Assembly: GCA_009760885.1 (NCBI GenBank)
Contig: CM019716.1
Coordinates: 9,432,438 to 9,496,437, forward strand
DNA: 64,000 nt
From: Achatina immaculata
Lineage: Eukaryota > Mollusca > Gastropoda > Stylommatophora > Achatinidae
Direction: 5' to 3'
This document shows, piece after piece, positions 43,976 through 54,263 of this stretch (position 1 is the first letter of the stretch; each line of letters begins with the position of its first letter). Both the position numbers and the translations under genes were made by a program. The notes under the pieces were generated by a model that was not told the DNA's origin, made no database searches, and worked only from the letters and a program-made list of their open reading frames with translations.

Positions 43976-44965
43976 GTAAGTTCTATCATCATGTGTCCTC
44001 GCCAACTGATAAGTAGGTTCTATCATCATGTGTCCTCGCCAACTGATAGGTAAGTTCTATCATCATGTGTCCTCGCCAACTGATAGGTAGGTTCTATCAT
44101 CATGTGTCCTCGCCAACTGATAGGTAAGTTCTGTCATCATGTGTCCTCGCCAGCTGATAGGTAGGTTCTATCATCATGTGTCCTCGCCAACTGACAGGTA
44201 GGTTCTATCATCATGTGTCCTCGCCAGCTGATAGGTAGGTTCTATCATCATGTGTCCTCGCCAACTGACAGGTAGGTTCTATCATCATGTGTCCTCGCCA
44301 ACTGATAAGTAGGTTCTATCATCATGTGTCCTCGCCAACTGACAGGTAGGTTCTATCATCATGTGTCCTCGCCAACTGATAAGTAGGTTCTATCATCATG
44401 TGTCCTCGCCAACTGACAGGTAGGTTCTATCATCATGTGTCCTCGCCAACTGATAAGTAGGTTCTATCATCATGTGTCCTCGCCAACTGATAGGTAGGTT
44501 CTATCATCATGTGTCCTCGTCAGCTGATAAGTAGGTTCTATCATCATGTGTCCTCGCCAGCTGATAGGTAGGTTCTATCATCATGTGTCCTCGCCAACTG
44601 ATAAGTAGGTTCTATCATCATGTGTCCTCGCCAACTGATAAGTAGGTTCTATCATCATGTGTCCTCGCCAGCTGATAGGTAGGTTCTATCATCATGTGTC
44701 CTCGCCAACTGATAAGTAGGTTCTATCATCATGTGTCCTCGCCAACTGATAAGTAGGTTCTATCATCATGTGTCCTCGCCAGCTGATAGGTAGGTTCTAT
44801 CATCATGTGTCCTCGCCAACTGATAAGTAGGTTCTATCATCATGTGTCCTCGCCAACTGATAAGTAGGTTCTATCATCATGTGTCCTCGCCAACTGACAG
44901 GTAGGTTCTATCATCATGTGTCCTCGCCAAGTGATAGGTAGGTTCTATCATCATGTGTCCTCGCC
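43969..44965 (+). repeat. 37-bp array amplified from the exon's splice donor (about 27 copies)
   Basis: Unit ctgacaggtaggttctatca + tcatgtgtcctcgccaa. The first unit is the last seven bases of the exon (CTGACAG) plus the first 30 of the intron. Most later units keep AG|GTAGG or AG|GTAAG (variants ctgatag and ctgataag|taggt). The array therefore presents many donor-like sites right behind the real one. Confidence 0.93.
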
Positions 44966-45119
44966 TACTGTTATCTACTTTTATATCTCAGCCATTGCAG
45001 AGTAAAACAGCACACAACAGAACAGCACACAGTAAAACAGCAAACATAATAATAAAGCTGTAGATGATAGAATAAAACTGTAGTATACCTGTAGAACTGT
45101 GCATAAGTTCACAAGCAAA

Positions 45120-45225
45120 AGCACACGTGACCAGAATTATAAAGCTGGACAGTTATAAAGCTGGACAGTTATAAAGCTGGACAGAATTATAAAGCTGGAC
45201 AGAGTTATAAAGCTGGACAGAGGTG
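45120..45225. repeat. 17-19 bp repeat, 5 copies
   Basis: ttataaagctggacag units; present again at 47118-47190 with one fewer copy. Confidence 0.93.
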
Positions 45226-45440
45226 CATGCTGCACTTACAAATGGTGAGATGGAACAAAAAATACCAGATAGTAAGATGAGCGTGCACAAATGAAGAACA
45301 TAGAACCAACCAATAGTTCGGCAAAGGTTTTGTTCGAAGATCACACACAAAAACGGCATCGCAGATAAAAACACGAAAATTATATCTAAAATTAAACACT
45401 TTGCTCTGTTGGTATCCTCCGAGTACGAAAGACGGGCACC
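45225..45440 (-). other. Possible Penelope-like element 3' tail (copy a)
   Basis: Minus strand reads FRVFICDAVFVCDLRTKPLP followed by NYWLVLCSSF. It is similar in layout to the tails at 20205 and 53390. There is no nuclease domain. Identity is uncertain. Confidence 0.3.
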
Positions 45441-45605
45441 AAACGCGCCTGAGTTAGTCAGTGTCCACCAAAAGACAGGAACCAAACACGCAAGATTTAG
45501 TCAGTGTCCATCAAAAAACAGGAACCAAACGCGCCCGACTTAGTCAGTGCCCATCAAAAGACAGGAACCAAACGCGCCCGAGTTAGTCAGTGTCCATCAA
45601 AAGAC
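45440..45605. repeat. 43-bp minisatellite, short block
   Basis: Four units of caaaagacaggaaccaaacg + cgcccgagttagtcagtgtccat, the same unit as the large array at 47420. It ends at the junction of the segmental duplication. Confidence 0.95.
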
Positions 45606-45821
45606 AGGATAAGAAACAAAGATCTACCTACTACTGACATTAAAAATGACAGGATCTGGCATAAAGATCTACCTACCACTGACATTAAAGTTGACATGAT
45701 AAAAAATGAAGATATTACTGAAATTTAATCCGATGAAAGGAATCGTGAGACCAGCAAACAAAACAAACTGCCAGTTGTTTCTCCATAAGTCTCACATATT
45801 GTCCTCTGTTTCTATGGCCAG

Positions 45822-45963
45822 CCATCATCGACCTGCTGCCGTCCGTAAGAACAGACTCTCCATGCTTCAACATCTCCAGCAACTCCAGCTGCTACAATGA
45901 TGCTGTTCACAGGCTCATCGACACAGAGGTGGACATTACACGATTCTATTACCATGCTGACAG
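45822..45963 (+). CDS. Host gene exon, copy 2 of a duplicated exon
   Basis: Base-for-base the same 142-bp exon as at 43834 as far as I can read, with the same acceptor. The donor differs by one base: GACAG|gtaggt instead of gtaagt. It is part of the 1988-bp duplication. Either the two are used alternatively without protein change, or one is silent, or the assembly has duplicated the segment. Joining both would shift the frame. Confidence 0.7.
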
Positions 45964-46950
45964 GTAGGTTCTATCATCATGTGTCCTCGCCAACTGATAA
46001 GTAGGTTCTATCATCATGTGTCCTCGCCAGCTGACAGGTAAGTTCTATCATCATGTGTCCTCGCCAGCTGATAGGTAGGTTCTATCATCATGTGTCCTCG
46101 CCAACTGATAGGTAAGTTCTGTCATCATGTGTCCTCGCCAGCTGATAGGTAGGTTCTATCATCATGTGTCCTCGCCAACTGACAGGTAGGTTCTATCATC
46201 ATGTGTCCTCGCCAGCTGATAGGTAGGTTCTATCATCATGTGTCCTCGCCAACTGACAGGTAGGTTCTATCATGTGTCCTCGCCAACTGATAAGTAGGTT
46301 CTATCATCATGTGTCCTCGCCAACTGACAGGTAGGTTCTATCATCATGTGTCCTCGCCAACTGATAAGTAGGTTCTATCATCATGTGTCCTCGCCAACTG
46401 ACAGGTAGGTTCTATCATCATGTGTCCTCGCCAACTGATAAGTAGGTTCTATCATCATGTGTCCTCGCCAACTGATAGGTAGGTTCTATCATCATGTGTC
46501 CTCGTCAGCTGATAAGTAGGTTCTATCATCATGTGTCCTCGCCAGCTGATAGGTAGGTTCTATCATCATGTGTCCTCGCCAACTGATAAGTAGGTTCTAT
46601 CATCATGTGTCCTCGCCAACTGATAAGTAGGTTCTATCATCATGTGTCCTCGCCAGCTGATAGGTAGGTTCTATCATCATGTGTCCTCGCCAACTGATAA
46701 GTAGGTTCTATCATCATGTGTCCTCGCCAACTGATAAGTAGGTTCTATCATCATGTGTCCTCGCCAGCTGATAGGTAGGTTCTATCATCATGTGTCCTCG
46801 CCAACTGATAAGTAGGTTCTATCATCATGTGTCCTCGCCAACTGATAAGTAGGTTCTATCATCATGTGTCCTCGCCAACTGACAGGTAGGTTCTATCATC
46901 ATGTGTCCTCGCCAAGTGATAGGTAGGTTCTATCATCATGTGTCCTCGCC
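45957..46950 (+). repeat. 37-bp donor-derived array, copy 2 (about 27 copies)
   Basis: Same unit and nearly the same order of unit variants as the array at 43969, apart from a 3-bp loss near 46267. The shared order shows duplication of the whole array and not independent growth. Confidence 0.93.
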
Positions 46951-47194
46951 TACTGTTATCTACTTTTATATCTCAGCCATTGCAGAGTAAAACAGCACAC
47001 AACAGAACAGCACACAGTAAAACAGCAAACATAATAATAAAGCTGTAGATGATAGAATAAAACTGTAGTATACCTGTAGAACTGTGCATAAGTTCACAAG
47101 CAAAAGCACACGTGACCAGAATTATAAAGCTGGACAGTTATAAAGCTGGACAGTTATAAAGCTGGACAGAATTATAAAGCTGGACAGAGGTGCA

Positions 47195-47405
47195 TGCTGC
47201 ACTTACAAATGGTGAGATGGAACAAAAAATACCAGATAGTAAGATGAGCGTGCACAAATGAAGAACATAGAACCAACCAATAGTTCGGCAAAGGTTTTGT
47301 TCGAAGATCACACACAAAAACGGCATCGCAGATAAAAACACGAAAATTATATCTAAAATTAAACACTTTGCTCTGTTGGTATCCTCCGAGTACGAAAGAC
47401 GGGCA
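47195..47405 (-). other. Possible Penelope-like element 3' tail (copy b)
   Basis: Duplicate of the sequence at 45225, same translation in the minus strand. Confidence 0.3.
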
Positions 47406-47419
47406 CCAAACGCGCCTGA

Positions 47420-50360
47420 GTTAGTCAGTGTCCACCAAAAGACAGGAACCAAACACGCAAGATTTAGTCAGTGTCCATCAAAAGACAGGAACCAAACGCG
47501 CCTGGGTTAGTCAGTGTCCACCAAAAGACAGGAACCAAACACGCAAGATTTAGTCAGTGTCCATCAAAAGACAGGAACCAAACGCGCCCGAGTTAGTCAG
47601 TGCCCATCAAAAGACAGGAACCAAACGCGCAAGATTTAGTCAGTGTCCATCAAAAGACAGGAACCAAACACGCAAGATTTAGTCAGTGTCCATCAAAAGA
47701 CAGGAACCAAACGCGCAAGATTTAGTCAGTGTCCATCAAAAAACAGGAACCAAACGCGCCCGACTTAGTCAGTGCCCATCAAAAGACAGGAACCAAACGC
47801 GCCCGAGTTAGTCAGTGTCCATCAAAAGACAGGAACCAAACGCGCAAGATTTAGTCAATGTCCATCAAAAAACAGGAACCAAACGCGTCCGAGTTAGTCA
47901 GTATCCATCAAAAAACAGGAACCAAACGCGCCCGACTTAGTCAGTGCCCATCAAAAGACAGGAACCAAACGCGCAAGATTTAGTCAGTGTCCATCAAAAG
48001 ACAGGAACCAAACATGCAAGATTTAGTCAGTGCCCATCAAAAGACAGGAACCAAACGCGTCCGAGTTAGTCAGTATCCATCAAAAGACAGGAGCCAAACG
48101 CGCAAGATTTAATCAGTGTCCATCAAAAGACAGGAACCAAACGCGCAAGATTTAGTCAGTGTCCATCAAAAACAGGAACCAAACGCGCCCGACTTAGTCA
48201 GTGCCCATCAAAAGACAGGAACCAAACGCGCCCGAGTTAGTCAGTGTCCATCAAAAGACAGGAACCAAACGCGCAAGATTTAGTCAGTGTCCATCAAAAA
48301 ACAGGAACCAAACGCGCCCGACTTAGTCAGTGCCCATCAAAAGACAGGAACCAAACGCGCCCGAGTTAGTCAGTGTCCATCAAAAGACAGGAACCAAACG
48401 CGCAAGATTTAGTCAATGTCCATCAAAAAACAGGAACCAAACGCGTCCGAGTTAGTCAGTATCCATCAAAAAACAGGAACCAAACGCGCCCGACTTAGTC
48501 AGTGCCCATCAAAAGACAGGAACCAAACGCGCAAGATTTAGTCAGTGTCCATCAAAAGACAGGAACCAAACATGCAAGATTTAGTCAGTGCCCATCAAAA
48601 GACAGGAACCAAACGCGTCCGAGTTAGTCAGTATCCATCAAAAGACAGGAGCCAAACGCGCAAGATTTAATCAGTGTCCATCAAAAGACAGGAACCAAAC
48701 CCGCAAGATTTAGTCAGTGTCCATCAAAAAACAGGAACCAAACGCGCCCGACTTAGTCAGTGACCATCAAAAGACAGGAACCAAACGCGCCCGAGTTAGT
48801 CAGTGTCCATCAAAAGACAGGAACCAAACGCGCAAGATTTAGTCAGTGTCCATCAAAAGACAGGAACCAAACATGCAAGATTTAATCAGTGTCCATCAAA
48901 AGACAGGAACCAAACGCGCAAGATTTAGTCAGTGTCCATCAAAAAACAGGAACCAAACGCGCCCGACTTAGTCAGTGCCCATCAAAAGACAGGAACCAAA
49001 CGCGCCCGAGTTAGTCAGTGTCCATCAAAAGACAGGAACCAAACGCGCAACATTTAGTCAGTGTCCATCAAAAGACAGGAACCAAACATGCAAGATTTAA
49101 TCAGTGTCCATCAAAAGACAGGAACCAAACGCGCAAGATTTAGTCAGTGTCCATCAAAAAACAGGAACCAAACGCGCCCGACTTAGTCAGTGCCCATCAA
49201 AAGACAGGAACCAAACGCGCCCGAGTTAGTCAGTGTCCATCAAAAGACAGGAACCAAACGCGCAAGATTTAGTCAGTGTCCATCAAAAGACAGGAACCAA
49301 ACGCGCCCGAGTTAGTCAGTGTCCATCAAAAGACAGGAACCAACGCGCAAGATTTAGTCGGTGTCCATCAAAAGACAGGAATCAAACGCGCCCGAGTTAG
49401 TCAGTGTCCATCAAAAGACAGGAACCAAACGCGCAAGATTTAGTCAGTGTCCATAAAAAAACAGGAACCAAACGCGCAAGATTTAGTCAGTGCCCATCAA
49501 AAGACAGGAACCAAATGCGCAAGATTTAGTCAGTGTCCATCAAAAGACAGGAACCAAACCCGCAAGATTTAGTCAGTGCCCATCAAAAGACAGGAACCAA
49601 ACACGCAAGATTTAGTCAGTGCCCATCAAAAAACAGGAACCAAACGCGCAAGATTTAGTCAGTGTCCATCAAAAGACAGGAACCAAACGCGCAAGATTTA
49701 GTCAGTGTCCATCAAAAGACAGGAACCAAACGCGCTAGATTTTGTCAGTGTCCATCGAAAGACAGGAACCAAACATGCAAGATTTAATCAGTGTCCATCA
49801 AAAGACAGGAACCAAACGCGCAAGATTTAGTCAGTGTCCATCAAAAAACAGGAACCAAACGCGCCCGACTTAGTCAGTGCCCATCAAAAGACAGGAACCA
49901 AACGCGCCCGAGTTAGTCAGTGTCCATCAAAAGACAGGAACCAAACGCGCAAGATTTAGTCAGTGTCCATCAAAAGACAGGAATCAAACGCGCCCGAGTT
50001 AGTCAGTGTCCATCAAAAGACAGGAACCAAACGCGCAAGATTTAGTCGGTGTCCATCAAAAGACAGGAATCAAACGCGCCCGAGTTAGTCAGTGTCCATC
50101 AAAAGACAGGAACCAAACGCGCAAGATTTAGTCAGTGTCCATAAAAAAACAGGAACCAAACGCGCAAGATTTAGTCAGTGCCCATCAAAAGACAGGAACC
50201 AAATGCGCAAGATTTAGTCAGTGTCCATCAAAAGACAGGAACCAAACCCGCAAGATTTAGTCAGTGTCCATCAAAAGACAGGAACCAAACGCGCAAGATT
50301 TAGTCAGTGTCCATCAAAAGACAGGAACCAAACGCGCTAGATTTTGTCAGTGTCCATCGA
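47420..50360. repeat. 43-bp minisatellite, about 68 copies
   Basis: Unit caaaagacaggaaccaaacg + cgcaagatttagtcagtgtccat. Two main unit types, ending gcaagatttagtc or gcccgagttagtc, are interleaved. Blocks of about 400-600 bp recur with the same type order (for example 47730-48180 against 48290-48700; 49340-49760 against 50040-50360). It has unusually high CpG content (aaacgcgc in each unit) for this region. Confidence 0.97.
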
Positions 50361-50600
50361 AAGAAGACCACATATATCATGGATGGAGCAGATTTAGAAT
50401 AAATGTTAGGATCTGCCAGAACTAATGTACAGAAGCTAACTATAATCTCTTAAAAACTCTTTCAAACAAAATTAGGAACACTTTTGTTAAATTAATGAGC
50501 ACACAGTTGCCTAAACACCTGTATGTTATGATTTCTGTCATACGATATTTATGAGACATTATTCATGAAATTAAATAGTATCCATAACTGTGAATGGACT
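50361..50600. other. Unique AT-rich intronic spacer
   Basis: No exon or element recognised. Confidence 0.5.
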
Positions 50601-50945
50601 TCTTTTAAGAAAATGTTTGTGAGTTTACTTTGTCTTTGAGAAGATATCAAATGTTTGTGAGTTTACTTTGTCTTTGAGAAGATATCAAATGTTTGTGAGT
50701 TTACTTTGTCTTTGAGAAGATATCAAATGTTTGTGAGTTTACTTTGTCTTTGAGAAGATATCAAAAGTGTGTGAGTTCAAGCTGTCTTTGAGAAGACATC
50801 AAATGTTTGTGAGTTCAAGCTGTCTTTGAGAAGACATCAAACGTTTGTGAGTTTACTTTGTTTCTGAGAAGACATCAAATGTTTGTGAGTTTACTTTGTC
50901 TTTGAGAACACATCAAATGTTTGTGAGTTCACATTATGTTTGAAG
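50601..50945. repeat. 38-bp minisatellite, 9 copies
   Basis: Unit atgtttgtgagtttactttg + tctttgagaagatatcaa. Confidence 0.96.
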
Positions 50946-51270
50946 TACATCACACGGTGGCTTTTAATATAAAGTGGATCTTTTTATAAAGATATATGAA
51001 AAAATATATAAATAAAGAACATTAGAAAAGACTATCAAAATTTGAAAGGAGCTTATCAAGCAGACAATATTTCTAGAGAAGTTGAATAAACAATGAAAAT
51101 AATTTTGTTGTCTACAAGTTAATTCTGGCTTGTATGGTTTTATAAACGGGTGATAAAAATCTAGTATATAATATTTATTTCGTGGAAGATAATGCTACAG
51201 ACTGGGTGTGCAAGTAGTATATGTGCCAGATCTAGCGCTACAAAATTTTTCTTGATTGTAAAATGTTCTT
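50946..51270. other. AT-rich intronic spacer
   Basis: Nothing recognised. Confidence 0.5.
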
Positions 51271-52490
51271 ATGCCAGTTAACTTCAGCAGGTTTTAAAAG
51301 CTGTCAGTTAACATTAGCAGGTTATTTGAGCTGTCAGTTAACATCAGCAGGCTATGTGAGCTGTCAGTTAACATCAGCAGGTTATGTGAACTGTCAGTTA
51401 ACATCAGCAGGCTATGTGAGCTGTCAGTTAACATCAGAAGGTTATATGACCTGTCAGTTAACATCAGCAGATTATGAGAGCTATCAGTTAACATCAGCAG
51501 GTTATATGAGCTGTCAGTTAACATCAGCAGGTTATGTGAGCTGTCAGTTAACATCAGCAAGCTATGTGAGCAGACATGTAACATCAGCAAGCTTTGTGAG
51601 CTGTTAATTAACATCAGCAAGCTATGTGAGCTGTCAGTTAACATCAGCAAGCTATGTGAGCTGTCAGTTAACATCAGCAAGCTATGTGAGCTATCAGTTA
51701 ACATCAGCAAGCTATATGAGCTATCAGTTAACATCAGCAAGCTATGTGAGCTATCAGTTAACATCAGCAAGCTATGTGAGCAGACATGTAACATCAGCAA
51801 GCTTTGTGAGCTGTTAATTAACATCAGCAAGCTATGTGAGCTGTCAGTTAACATCAGCACGATATGTGAGCTGTCAGGTAACATCAGCAAGCTATGTGAG
51901 CTATCAGTTAACATCAGCAAGCTATGTCAGCTCTCAGTTAACATCAGCAAGCTATGTGAGCTCTCAGTTAACATCAGCAAGCTATGTGAGCTGTCAGTTA
52001 ACATTAGCAAGCTGTGTGAGCTCTCAGTTAACATCAACAAGCTGTGTGAGCTCTCGGTTAACATCAGCAAGCTGTATGAGCTCTCAGTTAACATCAGCAA
52101 GCTATGTGAGCTCTCAGTTAACATTAGCAAGCTGTGTGAGCTGTCAGTTAACATTAGCAAGCTGTGTGAGCTCTCAGTTAACATCAGCAAGCTATGTGAG
52201 CTGTCAGTTAACATCAGCAAACTATTTGAGCTGTCAGTTAACATCAGCAACTTATGTGAGCTCTCAGTTAACATTAGCAAGCTGTGTGAGCTCTCAGTTA
52301 ACATTAGCAAGCTGTGTGAGCTCTCAGTTAACATCAGCAAGCTATGTGAGCTCTCAGTTAACATAGCAAGTTATGTGAGCTCTCAGTTAACATTAGCAAG
52401 CTATGTGAGCTCTCAGTTAACATCAGCAAGCTGTGTGAGCTCTCAGTTAACATTAGCAAGCTGTGTGAGCTTTCAGTTAACATTAGCAGG
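51271..52490. repeat. 30-bp minisatellite, about 41 copies
   Basis: Unit gctgtcagttaacatcagca + agctatgtga. Stop-free on both strands (plus CQLTSASYVS, minus LLMLTDSSHS) because of the period; a 270-bp block (51545-51815) contains two copies of a variant pair (cagacatgtaac, ctgttaattaac). Confidence 0.97.
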
Positions 52491-52539
52491 TTAATGCTGC
52501 TGTAAGACCTGTTCAAAGATTAAGTTTCTGTTATGTCCA

Positions 52540-53165
52540 CACTTCCGGTGTGACGTGGAAGTTTTGGCGGACGTTTTTTTAACGCTCTCGCCGACCGGCA
52601 TGCAGAAATCAGCGGAATTCCGCTTGATCTGTCACATTACCGGGAGTTGGGCATAAGGCTAACAACCTTATCCTAGAACCTATCTAGAGGCGACTCTAGA
52701 TGGGAAAAAAAACAGAACTCGTTACGGAAACTCCCAAAGAAAACCGACCGAGCATAAGGGATGCCAACTCCGAAGAGCTCATTCGTCGGCCCTAAACAAT
52801 GCCTAAGGAAAATACTCGGCATCAAGTGGAATGAATTCAAGAACAATGCAGAGATAAAACAGATGATTGAACAACAACCACTCTCATGGGTGATCAGGTA
52901 AAGGAGATGGACATATGTTGGTCACTTGATGAGAAGAAACGATCAGAGAATCCCACAACGACTATCAAGTGGAACACAACAGGACGAAGAAAAAGAGGCA
53001 GACCGCGTGAAACTCTAAAGAGGACACTGTTAAGAGAGGCCAAATTAATAGGCATAAAATCCCTTGATGAGGTTGAAAGACTCGCAGAAAACAGGAAAAA
53101 TTTGCGAACTACCTGCAAGCCTTTACGACGTTTAACGGCACGGGAAGGATATAAGAAAAGATGAG
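52540..53165 (+). mobile_element. Internally deleted LINE derivative (626 bp)
   Basis: The left part (52540-52795) matches the leader and first codons of the LINE at 21046-24238, including the 14-bp palindrome. The right part (52797-53165) matches its C-terminal end (ILGIKWNEFKNNAEIKQM-like text, then SNGTQQDEEKEADRVKL frames and GRRKRGRPRETLKRTLLREA) and short 3' end. About 2.57 kb is missing between (parent 21424-23988). The join lies at a shared AAACA, suggesting microhomology. The flanks both have atgtcca (52533-52539, 53166-53172), a probable 7-bp target duplication. It cannot encode a protein; it keeps both ends needed for recognition. Confidence 0.85.
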
Positions 53166-53389
53166 ATGTCCAGAAACTGAAAACTATCTTAAGAGTTTAG
53201 TTTTCAATAATGCATTTAATGTTATATAGTGTGTTTGTAGGAGTTTTGTGATCTTTAAACTTGTTGGACAGGACGGTGTACAGTCATGTGTCGTGATGTC
53301 ACTCTTGCTGCTGTGGTGGTGGAGTTTAGCTGTGATGTGTTGTGATGTTGTTATTCTTGGTGTTGTGGTGCACTAGTAGTTGGTGTATA

Positions 53390-53770
53390 AATGTATAAAA
53401 TGAATGATATAGCTGTACGCAGCTCCCACTACAGTAAAGCTGTAATAACAGAATATCACGACTAGTTAAGAAAAATAAAATAGGAACAGCTTTATTGCTT
53501 AACCAGCACACAGATGTGACTTTTCGCTTTGAACCTTTACCATACAATAACATACATGACAAAGAAGATTCACTTGAATGCTATACAACAAACAGAGATG
53601 AGAAAAAAATGGAATAAATGGAGCACTTAGCTGTGACTTGCAAGAAGCTGCGTCCAGGAGTGAGTGTGCCAGAGTGTTGAGAATGTTTAAGTGGAGACTA
53701 GCAGTAAAGAGGGCTGGCCACTACGGAATGGAGAAAGAGTGATACAGTGGTTGTCTAACCAAGAGAAAAG
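53390..53770 (-). other. Penelope-like element 3' tail remnant
   Basis: Minus strand reads GKGSKRKVTSVCWLSNKAVP then ILFFLTS. The adjoining part (53640-53765, tggagaaagagtgatacagtggttg with ctaaccaagagaaaagtgag) resembles 7565-7620 downstream of the GIY-YIG domain (ggagatacagtagttggc with aaaccgagaaaagagtgag). I infer the same family. No coding domain is left. Confidence 0.45.
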
Positions 53771-54030
53771 TGAGTGGAATAAGTGAGTATTTCTTTGCAG
53801 TGTGATTGGAATAGATGAGTATTTCTTTGCAGTGTGAGTGGAATAGATGAGTATTTCTTTGAAGTGTGAGTGGAATAGATGAGTATTTCTTTGAAGTGTG
53901 AGTGGAATAGGTGAGTATTTCTTTGCAGTGTGAGTGGAATAGATGAGTATTTCTTTGCAGTGTGAGTGGAATAGATGAGTATTTCTTTGCAGTGTGAGTG
54001 GAATAGATGAGTATTATTTTACAGTGTGAG
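53770..54030. repeat. 32-bp minisatellite, 8 copies
   Basis: Unit gtgagtggaatagatgagta + tttctttgcagt. Each unit carries a pyrimidine-rich tttctttgcag followed by tgtgag, close to an AG/GT pair but with T between. The seed sequence lies in the preceding Penelope-like tail (aaaagtgagtggaataag). Confidence 0.95.
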
Positions 54031-54069
54031 TGTTACATTTTTTCCCTTATATGAAGAATTTCAGACAGC

Positions 54070-54263
54070 GCGTGTTTCTGGCTACAGGTTGATGAAATAG
54101 TGTGCGTGTTTCTGGCTACAGGTTGATGAAATAGTGTGCTTGTTTCTGGCTACAGGTTGATGAAATAGTGTGCGTGTTTCTGGCTACAGGTTGATGAAAT
54201 AGTGTGCGTGTTTCTGACTACAGGTTGATGAAACAGTGTGCGTGTTTCTGACTACAGGTTGCT
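54070..54263. repeat. 34-bp minisatellite, left half
   Basis: Unit gtgtgcgtgtttctggctac + aggttgatgaaata, about 5.5 copies before the insertion at 54264. Confidence 0.95.

Larger units (their letters stand above)
43617..47590. repeat. Tandem segmental duplication of about 1988 bp containing an exon
   Basis: Sequence from about 43617 to 45604 repeats from 45605 with a constant 1988-bp shift. It includes the end of the 45-bp array, one exon, its 37-bp array, a Penelope-like tail and the first units of the 43-bp array. The copies are nearly identical; one differs by an 18-bp loss in the ttataaagctggacag run and by 3 bp in one repeat unit. It is a very recent duplication or an assembly duplication. 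Confidence 0.9.

Noticed and set aside
45153..45485. 110-codon minus-strand open frame duplicated at 47138
   Set aside because: The duplication is explained by the 1988-bp segmental copy; the frame starts in the 43-bp array and ends in a short repeat, so it is not evidence of a gene.
53770..54030. Recursive splice sites in the 32-bp array
   Set aside because: tttctttgcag is followed by tgtgag and not gt, so the AG and GT are not adjacent; weaker than the 36-bp array and not claimed.
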